From Crambe crambe (lineage: Eukaryota > Porifera > Demospongiae > Poecilosclerida > Crambeidae): a DNA stretch of 64,000 nt. The notes below the pieces were generated by a model. It made no database searches, was not told where the DNA came from, and was given only the letters and a program-made list of their open reading frames with translations. Position numbers and translations under genes: made by a program. This document shows, in pieces, positions 59,401-64,000 of this stretch; positions within the stretch are counted from its first letter, which is position 1; each line of letters opens with the position of its first letter. The stretch covers positions 6,231,563 through 6,295,562 of the forward strand of contig OZ004594.1 in NCBI GenBank assembly GCA_963924555.1, written 5' to 3'.

Positions 59401-60831
59401 GGAAGAAATATGTCCTGAACTCATATTGCCCCTTCTTCAAAATGGATGATGGAGAAAAACAGGCTTAATGGAGAAGAATGATCACAGCTGTTTTTTGTGA
59501 AACACTTTCAGGTGACTATATAGGGAAGCACCCATTTCTACAAGATTGGGATCCAGCTAACTGTAGGGATGTCTTAGCCTAGCAGTGGCCTACTTGGCCA
59601 GCAATCCACTCAAGATAAGCCTAGCGTCTTCAATCCACTTTAACAAAGTTGCTGTAGAAATCAATTAGGCTTGCCTATCATCTCCAGAAATGCCTTACTA
59701 GACTACCTAGTCTGTGCATGTGTAGTAGGTAGGAGTGTATTTATCATACAGAGGTTTGCACGGTTCTTGCACCCGGAAATATTAAAGCGCCACGCGCATA
59801 CTCAGTAAGTAATACTTAGCAACAAGTGAAAAATGACAAATAGAACAAAATTACAGCAAGTTTGGCAGCATATATGGCACTTAACTTATCTCAAAACGGG
59901 ATAGTCAAGGTTGTAGACAGAGCGCCACGCACATGCTCAGTGAGTATACTTAGCAACATTGCTTTGTCCACACCCGGATTGAGAGCTATTCCATTTTGTG
60001 ATACGTTATAAGTGCATGCCATGCCATATGCTGCCAAACTTGCTGTGAAATTTATCGTTTTTCACTTGTTGCTAAGTGAGCATGCGCATGGCACTTTCCT
60101 ATTTCCGGGTGTGAGAACCATGCAAACCTCTGTACCATATAGCGCTTTATTTTCGAGGTTTTTGTGGATTTTGCTCAAAAAAACGAAAATTGTGCCCTTG
60201 AATGATTTTGCCACGTTATGTGCGTGCATATGCAATGCATAAACTGTAGTACAGTGCAGCTGTCATATCTCTCTGTCATTATTTTAGCTCTTAAAATCCT
60301 TCAAAGCAACCTACAAATCTTCCACTACCAGATCCTAGTGGTACAATGTCACTGACAGTTTGTCCTCTTCAGCAAAGTGAAGCGCTTCGTTTAGAAGCAG
60401 CCAGGATGTAGGACTAGAACTTCATGAAACAAACCACCGATGTTTCAACCAGAATACTCTAGCCTTCATCAGGATGATACAAAAATGCACACAGAAATGT
60501 TCTATATCTCATCATGGGAGTGAAGTAGGAATAGTTGGCTCGTAGTTGGTGATGGGTAAGGGGTTACTTGACTGAAGTTCACTCTCTTGTTGCTGAACTT
60601 TTTTGAACCGCACACAGCCATCCCTACTTCTCTTTTTTATTTAGAATAACTTTACTTGTATAGTATTCTGTATTCTGACTCTCTTTCAATATACAAAGTT
60701 GGTCAATGATCAGCAACATCTCAATCCTCATCATTACTTACTCCAGTAATCACACACGTATCATTCTCAAGAGTGACTTGACATGAACAGTAGTTGTTCA
60801 TGGTCACTGTATTGATACCATTTAATAAAGG
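43659..60831 (-). CDS. Single-pass receptor with ITIM-like tail (5' incomplete)
   Basis: Ten exons on the minus strand: 60,831-60,742; 57,747-57,460; 53,440-53,364; 52,684-52,465; 51,195-50,923; 49,747-49,595; 49,348-49,312; 49,112-48,983; 48,132-47,959; 43,790-43,659. Phases agree from the second exon on. The first ends in phase 0 where phase 1 is needed, so at least one exon is missing there, and no signal peptide exon was found. The ectodomain is rich in N-glycosylation sites and Cys (CSCQVTLENDTCVITG; ATITCPPQNF-like; MVSISLSCDAPVP). It probably folds as Ig/FN3-like units. The helix is AIAGIVVAIVILLIIIIIIC. The tail has seven tyrosines: FYTEV, TYQ, VYTVV, LYAMP, LVYADI and SVTYSTV among them; the last two fit ITIM (V/L-x-Y-x-x-I/V). 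Lys-rich blocks separate them. Exon 52,684-52,465 uses a GC donor. Several transposons occupy introns. Likely a surface receptor signalling through SH2 proteins, by inference. Confidence 0.75.
44280..44495 (+). promoter_or_regulatory. Kolobok left TIR with promoter-like sites
   Basis: The repeat contains TGTGGGCGGGGC (GC box) at about 44,436-44,446 and TGACGTAG (CRE-like) at 44,454-44,461, 45-70 bp before the transposase ATG. The right TIR (47,690-47,886) carries the same sites in mirror order at 47,706-47,730. Both genes begin just inside the repeat, so each TIR likely serves as promoter. Site names are by motif only. Confidence 0.5.
44506..46950 (+). pseudogene. THAP-domain Kolobok transposase, near full length
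   Basis: The first exon (44,506-44,834) is a THAP zinc finger: C-x4-C (CIVYGC), then a CCEHF pair about 40 residues on. Further exons are 44,901-44,987, 45,039-45,719, 45,811-45,997, 46,059-46,304, from 46,340, 46,574-46,722 and 46,793-46,950. Joins are clean; for example WHVAK continues as SFKKKVNKL across 45,997/46,059. Catalytic-core marks are LGGDGRSDSPGHSAKYGAY and LLVTDRHKQINSWL, each with an Asp, and later QLEAFHSVV. Two lesions: a TAA at 45,090-45,092 in place of an expected Leu codon, and a shift near 46,465 before APKITAFYYVGMKSR. The part before SPDKEKKYIVFE may be shortened. THAP finger binds the ends; the core cuts and joins DNA. Confidence 0.8.
46961..47684 (-). CDS. P2X7-ballast-like Cys-rich protein carried by the Kolobok element
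   Basis: Three exons: 47,684-47,458, 47,394 to about 47,167, and about 47,126-46,961. The first encodes an acidic Ser-rich leader (TDSSDSSSESSSS) with HPFSYEPL. Splicing exon 1 to 2 creates WCTCNNC, followed by MPSGIECVCCKE. Exon 2 ends GAANE and exon 3 reads NRHVAYRQLTQWCW, VVLPSCVVTKIRSVFP and GEYTGFKFPD. These match in order the cytoplasmic ballast domain at the C-terminus of P2X7 receptors (WCxCGxC, ELCCR, AYRCYATW, LPSCCRWRIRKEFP, GQYSGFK). There is no channel part. In P2X7 this domain binds zinc and GDP. The frame is open and splice sites are canonical (GTAAAC, GTACGT; TATAG, TTCAG). Host-derived domain captured by a transposon, or the reverse, is open; its role in transposition is unknown. 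Confidence 0.8.
47690..47886 (-). promoter_or_regulatory. Kolobok right TIR, promoter of the ballast-like gene
   Basis: Reverse complement of the left TIR. The ballast-like ATG (47,684) lies directly at its inner edge. In both TIRs the shared sequence ends GACCACATGG; here the next codons are GCTATGGCAACAG. The GC box and CRE-like site are retained. Confidence 0.5.
49748..50922. other. Receptor intron without recognised elements
   Basis: 1.17 kb intron between the ectodomain and transmembrane exons of the minus-strand receptor. Short duplicate of TGCCTGCATRATTGGAAAAA near 49,745-49,795. No gene or clear transposon. Confidence 0.5.
51282..51850 (-). mobile_element. Crypton-type tyrosine recombinase, C-terminal fragment
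   Basis: The minus-strand frame reads DSHYTNHSLRASLTTHLYE, then PLIMNRTGHLSTDGVRSYKR. It holds the H-x-L-R box, the RTGH box and a Tyr nearby, as in Crypton transposons and their domesticated relatives (KIAA1958, QRICH1-like). Sequence upstream to 51,850 (ALVETKRYSKIPYDHNKLA) continues the same protein. Only the end of the catalytic domain remains, followed by a tail of about 80 residues. It sits in an intron of the minus-strand receptor, same orientation. Not likely active. Domestication cannot be judged. Confidence 0.7.
52337..52516. repeat. 90 bp tandem duplication spanning an exon end and GC donor
   Basis: 52,337-52,426 and 52,427-52,516 are almost identical (a single G/T difference seen in TAGTACT versus TATTACT). 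The unit includes the last part of receptor exon 52,684-52,465 plus its splice donor CAG|GCAAGT, so two potential donors exist 90 bp apart. Since 90 is 30 codons, use of the far donor would need read-through of a stop (TTC TAA) just after the first. Confidence 0.85.
53441..54753. other. Intron stretch with TA microsatellite and repeat remnants
   Basis: (TA)n runs at 53,460-53,497. At 54,535-54,620, ATATTGGCGGATATTATCA and CTGCCAAATTTAA resemble the ends of the MITE at 54,754, so an older relative lies here. The plus frames at 54,070-54,328 show no conserved features. No gene called. Confidence 0.5.
54754..55155. mobile_element. MITE with TACCGTATGGC ends
   Basis: About 400 bp. The left end is TACCGTATGGCTGGAAATAT; the right end is its near reverse complement ending GGCCATACAGTA. 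Subterminal CTGCCAAATTTAA is also inverted. Shares TACCGTATRGC with the element at 1,946. No coding capacity. Confidence 0.75.
55760..56194. mobile_element. TIR element with 9 bp target duplication
   Basis: Ends CAGGGGGGGTCGGACAAG and CTTGTCCGACCCCCCCTG are exact inverts. GTATTTTAC lies on both sides (55,751-55,759 and 56,195-56,203). Length 435 bp, no gene. An 8-9 bp duplication fits hAT or Mutator types, and the CAGGGG end fits hAT better. Confidence 0.8.
56794..57378. mobile_element. Second TIR element with 13 bp target duplication
   Basis: Same family as 5,576-6,182. The left side has CTTACCCAGGCCCATTTTTT and the right side GGCCTTGGGTACGAGG. ATATAGCTAGTAG flanks it at 56,781-56,793 and 57,379-57,391, again 13 bp. 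The interior has GGGCCTGGTATACA near 56,844 mirrored near 57,329. It lies in the receptor intron, directly downstream of exon 57,747-57,460. No coding sequence. Confidence 0.7.
57838..58020. mobile_element. Truncated AGTAGGGATGG foldback copy
   Basis: Left arm and centre of the family seen complete at 3,907 (AAGTAGGGATGGCTGTGTG, CAAGTAACCCCTTAC, CTACTTCACTCCCATGA). The right arm breaks off after GTGATGGGTA. No gene. Confidence 0.75.
58021..58736. other. Stretch with repeat flank and unassigned frames
   Basis: 58,550-58,720 aligns with 4,255-4,400. Two overlapping frames at 58,348-58,596 show no family pattern. No gene called. Confidence 0.4.
58737..59575 (+). mobile_element. Decayed pogo-like (DDE_1) transposon
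   Basis: Begins with two tandem copies of an end-like sequence, CGACCCCCTAGTGGCTCACTT, at 58,748 and 58,909. Coding remnants in changing frames read SIPSSAIEAANRAVRSI, STVNDYKNAYLHEL, LVGEEVDQMVQKYLRAI and SGGAVNSAIAG (N-terminal helix-turn-helix region). After a large internal loss comes ITAVFCETLSGDY with DWDPAN (part of the DDE core). In a whole element about 150 residues lie between. Several stops and shifts. Not active. Confidence 0.7.
59748..60134. mobile_element. MITE with ACAGAGGTTTGCA ends
   Basis: 387 bp. The left end ACAGAGGTTTGCACGGTTCT is mirrored by AACCATGCAAACCTCTGT on the right. Inner arms (GCCACGCGCATACTCAG, AGCAAGTTTGGCAGCATAT) are also inverted. The plus frame 60,012-60,242 overlaps the right arm and is not a gene. 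Confidence 0.75.
60135..60741. other. Receptor intron remainder with foldback arm and hammerhead-like motif
   Basis: 60,508-60,650 is the right arm of the AGTAGGGATGG foldback family without its partner. 60,442-60,472 holds a hammerhead-like motif. The remainder has no recognised gene. Confidence 0.5.
60442..60472 (-). ncRNA. Hammerhead-like core, boxes intact
   Basis: The reverse strand reads CTGATGA, an internal segment AGGCTAGAGTATTCTGGTT (stem II only with wobble pairs), then GAAAC. Both conserved boxes are present, unlike the copy at 25,197. The surrounding words match the Penelope-like 3' region (CCTTCATCAGGA). Stems I and III are not obvious, so activity is uncertain. Confidence 0.45.
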
Positions 60832-60854
60832 CTGTAAAACTGAAAGACTCTAGA

Positions 60855-62052
60855 CAGATCCGTTGGCATCCTGCACTCATAATAATGCCTTCACCTAAAG
60901 TCCAAGTCTTCTGGTGCTTACCATGCAATGTGCAGTACTGGTGTCCTCATGTTGACATCAGAGAGGACCCTGTGGGACTACACACACTGGATCAAAGGGA
61001 AGCAGGATTCCAAGAAGCAAAAAGGCAGATATGAAGAAAAATATGTGGTATTGGTGTTTGATGGGATGAAAGAGAGAGAAGATTTGATAAGCATTCATGT
61101 AAACTAATTAAAGGGGAGCTTAGACCATAAAAAGTAAAACGCTTAAAACGTCCATATCTTCATTATGCTACCCCCTATAAGCTTGATTTAGGTCTCAAAA
61201 GAGAGCTCTCTTTGAGAGCTTTCCAATAGTGTACTTAGTTACAACTTTATACCCCCCCCCCCCCCATATATGGAAGACCTGACATGACCTCAGATATTAA
61301 AAAAATTCTTTAAAATTACCACATACTTAGGAGGCCTTTGATACTCCCATCATAGCTTCTATGGGCCTAGCTGCTTTGAATGAATGAAGGGATTTCAAGG
61401 GGGGGGGGGGTATGGTTCCAAAGAAAAAAAGGTAAATGTGAAAAAAGACAAATCCCTTCGTTCATTCAAAGCAGCTAGGCCCATAGAAGCTATGATAGGA
61501 GTATCAAAGGCCTCCTAAGTATGTGGTAATTTTAAAGAATTGGAAAGCTCTCTTTTGAGACCTAAATCAAGCTTATAGGGGGTAGCATAATGAAGATATG
61601 GACGTTTTAAGCGTTTTACTTTTTATGGTCTAAGCTCCCCTTTTAACCTAAATAATCTTTTGAATTTTGAATGTCGATGTAAGACAAAAAATGATCACGA
61701 GCCTGCAGTGGTGGATACTGATAATGTATGGTATGGGGTATTTTATCCTTATGCTATGTTCCCGACCACTGGAGTAGTAGGACATACTCTCTTCACTCTA
61801 CTGTGGGATGCAATTCAGAACGTTGAGGAGTGTGGCCTAAAGGTTATGGTTATAACATGTGATGGAGCATCAACCAATAGGAAGTTTATCAAAATGCACA
61901 GAATGTCTAGGAAACGAGGAGAATTGACCAAATCCCTATAGCAATGTAAGAAGGGATATTTTCTTCATGTTAGATGTTCCTCACTTGATTAAAATCACTC
62001 ATAATTGTTGGTTAAATTCATTTTCTCATAGATGTACAAGAGCTCTTTGGGT
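60855..62052 (+). mobile_element. P-element-like (THAP9-type) transposase remnant, split by a MITE
   Basis: Before the MITE: IRWHPAL, SSGAYHAMCSTGVLMLTSER, TLWDYTHWIKGK and YVVLVFDGMKEREDL; the Asp in FDGMK corresponds to the first catalytic Asp of THAP9/P transposases. After it: NLNNLLNFECRCK, GVFYPYAMFPTTGVVGHTLF, VMVITCDGASTNRKFIKMHR (second Asp), then in a shifted frame RRDIFFMLDVPHLIKITHNC and SHRCTRALW. Several frame shifts. The THAP domain and C-terminus are not in view. Removing the MITE and one TTAA rejoins KLINLNNLL, as expected of the family. Inactive. Confidence 0.8.
61113..61643. mobile_element. TTAA-flanked foldback MITE inside the P-element gene
   Basis: Arms of about 145 bp plus inner arms: AGGGGAGCTTAGACCATAAA on the left, mirrored before TTTTAACC on the right. 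Inner sequence GGAGGCCTTTGATACTCCCA is also inverted. TTAA at each side suits piggyBac or Kolobok mobilisation. The end AGGG(G) resembles the AGGGT end of the Kolobok at 44,280. Homopolymers C13 and G11 lie in the centre. Confidence 0.8.
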
Positions 62053-63944
62053 AAGTATACTTAGCTAACTAGTTATGCGCTCGTAGCACAGAAAAGGCGA
62101 GCGAAGCAACACAGCTTGCTTTTGCAAATTGAAACTTTAAATGTTGCATTATGATATTTTGGAGTTGCATGCCCTCTTCTCGTAGAGTCTATAAGCCCTT
62201 GTTACTAGACACTAACCTAGCTTCTCTTTGTTCAGGAGACTCTGAATCTAATCTCTGCCAGTCTTATTTCCCTGTTACTTTCAGACTTTGCTCTTCTTTT
62301 TTTTTCTCTATCTTTTGTCATTTTCTTCTTTCTCTATCCCTATCTCAGAGCTTCTTCTGGCTCTATCCTTCACATTCCTTCCGTCTAACCTTGTTTTTTT
62401 TTTTTTTGCTGCTCAGTTTTGGAGCAGTGTCACTTTCCATCTAGCTATTTTGCGCATGCGCAGTATTTACGTACGGTACGTACGTAATATATACCACTAT
62501 CCAGTTTGTACGGGCTCACTTTGCTCGCAATAACAGTATCATAACAATGATCAATCAATATTATGGAAAGCAATCAGCTGGACTCACATACAAGACCTCT
62601 ATCAGAAGTCTAACTTTGATTCAGGTCTTAGTTAGCTTAAAAAGGAACATGTGCACCTGAATTCTTATTCAAGAATGCGAGTTAATTTGGTTGCATGTTA
62701 AAAATAGGATCAGCTCAATATAAGTTGTTGTTGTCCTCCCCTCAGAGCGAAAGCCTGAATTAAGGCCTTAACTCTTCCAAAAAGGAAAAGGCCTAAGAAG
62801 AAATCAGAATATTACCATGAGTTATAATAATTAACAATAATAAATTGTTAATTATTAATATCACTGCTTGCATTGTACTCAAGACTCTTACAAAGTGATT
62901 TACTATTCTTAGTGGTGTTTGATGTACATGCTTCAGCTAATGAAAATCATCTTATTGTTATCCACAGGTGCACAATTTCTCTCAGTAAGGAATTTAAATC
63001 TAGATTATATCAGTAGAAATTATGGTGTAATAAAACTGTACATTTTACTGATGCAACTTGTGTAAGATGCATTAGGGTTAAGTAATAAACTAAACCTGTC
63101 ATGAATGTGGATTTCAATCTCTCGAAACAGACTATACACCATATCATCAACTTCTAATAATCCTCCTCTATCAGAGAGTGCGGTAGCACTCTCTATGTAG
63201 GGATGACTTGGACGGCCGCGCGCGCCGCCTATAGACTAATACTAAAGTGAAATTCTAGTTCCCCACTTAGACCTAACTAAAGCTACTGTGAATGATTATC
63301 CAGCCTACTAGAGCCTACTACAATGTGCAGACCAAGTTTCAGGACCAGGGAGCTTACCGTTTCAGAAGTACGGCAAGCAGGTAAATTGCTATATTCTTCT
63401 TCTTCTCTATTATTATTCTTCTTCTTAGACAACCATATCTCTCGAACCACTCAAGCTACAGCCATAATTTCTGGACAAATCCACTCCAAATTCTACGAAC
63501 TACGATCTTTTCTACTCGTTGATCCTCGAAAGAGTCGATGAAAAAGGAGACACTACGGAGCACAGCACTCGACTAATTCAATTAGGAAGCCATCTTTTCT
63601 ATAATACGCATGCGCATGTATTTGAATATCCAATTATTCGAAATCATAATTATTACTCAGCTGTCTCTAGCTAGCTAGCTCTAGCTCTGGATAATGATGA
63701 TAGACTACTGTATCGATTCGGGGATTTAGATTCACCACGGTAGATTCTGTTTCAGCATCTTCGACCTCCAAGTATGGCTCAATAAAACACAACACCTTGA
63801 CTCGATAATGATTGGGCTGGTATGCTATTGGAGAACTATTGGAGAACTTCTTTCATCTGTCCCTGCATACACATAGAAGAATGAACTCTATACATAGCTA
63901 AAACCATAAAAGAGAGGAAAAAAGACCGGGAATAAGTAAGGGAA
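62053..63944. other. Gene-free stretch at window end
   Basis: A T/C-rich tract lies at 62,270-62,410. A palindrome AGAGAGTGCGGTAGCACTCT at 63,174-63,193 is followed by ATGTAGGGATGAC, the same start as the insertion at 16,956. The minus-strand receptor's missing 5' exons might lie here or beyond, but none was recognised. A (TTC)n run is near 63,396-63,425. Confidence 0.45.
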
Positions 63945-64000
63945 AAAGCATTTCTTGAAATGAAAAAAGATGTAGGGATGACCACTGCTCAAAAAAGTAA
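63945..64000 (+). mobile_element. Left edge of a foldback MITE cut by window end
   Basis: GAAATGAAAAAAGATGTAGG followed by GATGACCACTGCTCAAAAAAG matches the left arm of the MITE at 34,213. The element continues outside the window. Confidence 0.7.

Overview
The window looks like nuclear DNA of a demosponge, most like Amphimedon. This rests on recognition, not a search. The evidence is: AT-rich DNA full of the self-complementary word TAGCTAGC; short spliced exons with small GT-AG introns; an ankyrin/GTPase/Death-domain protein of sponge type; Reeler-domain proteins; Ig/FN3 receptors with tyrosine-rich tails; and very many short inverted-repeat elements.

Layout. 1-7.9 kb is repeat territory: two diverged copies of a ~1.1-1.7 kb repeat, several MITE-like elements and microsatellites. 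7.9-34 kb holds a repeated module of a small GPI-type Reeler gene plus a decayed multi-pass membrane protein. Reeler copy A (7.9-9.7 kb) looks whole. Copy B (24.7-26.2 kb) has lost its 5' half and holds a Penelope-like fragment. Copy C (30.1-33.9 kb) has all six exons but a changed first splice donor, and its 5' end lies in an inverted duplication. Between A and B sits an ankyrin-GTPase-Death-Death gene (15.7-22.4 kb) with many frame breaks and a 1.2 kb transposon insertion, followed by a second ankyrin fragment.

35-61 kb holds two receptor-like genes pointing at each other. The plus-strand one (35.3-39.0 kb) has a signal peptide exon, an Ig-like exon and FN3-like exons, and decays downstream. 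The minus-strand one (60.8 to 43.7 kb) has ten exons whose splice phases fit from its second recognised exon onward. It encodes an extracellular region, one transmembrane helix and a tail with two ITIM-like motifs. Its 5' end was not found. Its introns hold DNA transposons, including a 3.6 kb Kolobok element with TTAA target duplication in the last intron.

The most striking object is that Kolobok element (44,280-47,886). Besides a THAP-type transposase it carries a second, convergent three-exon gene. Spliced, that gene reads as a Cys-rich domain very like the cytoplasmic 'ballast' domain of the P2X7 receptor. Both genes start at the inner edge of the ~200 bp terminal inverted repeats, so the repeats probably act as matched promoters.

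58.7-64 kb is mostly decayed DNA transposons: a pogo-like fragment, and a P-element-like (THAP9-type) transposase split by a TTAA-flanked MITE. Host genes in the window resemble defence or recognition types (Reeler, ankyrin-Death, Ig/FN3 receptor), but a joint role is only an inference.
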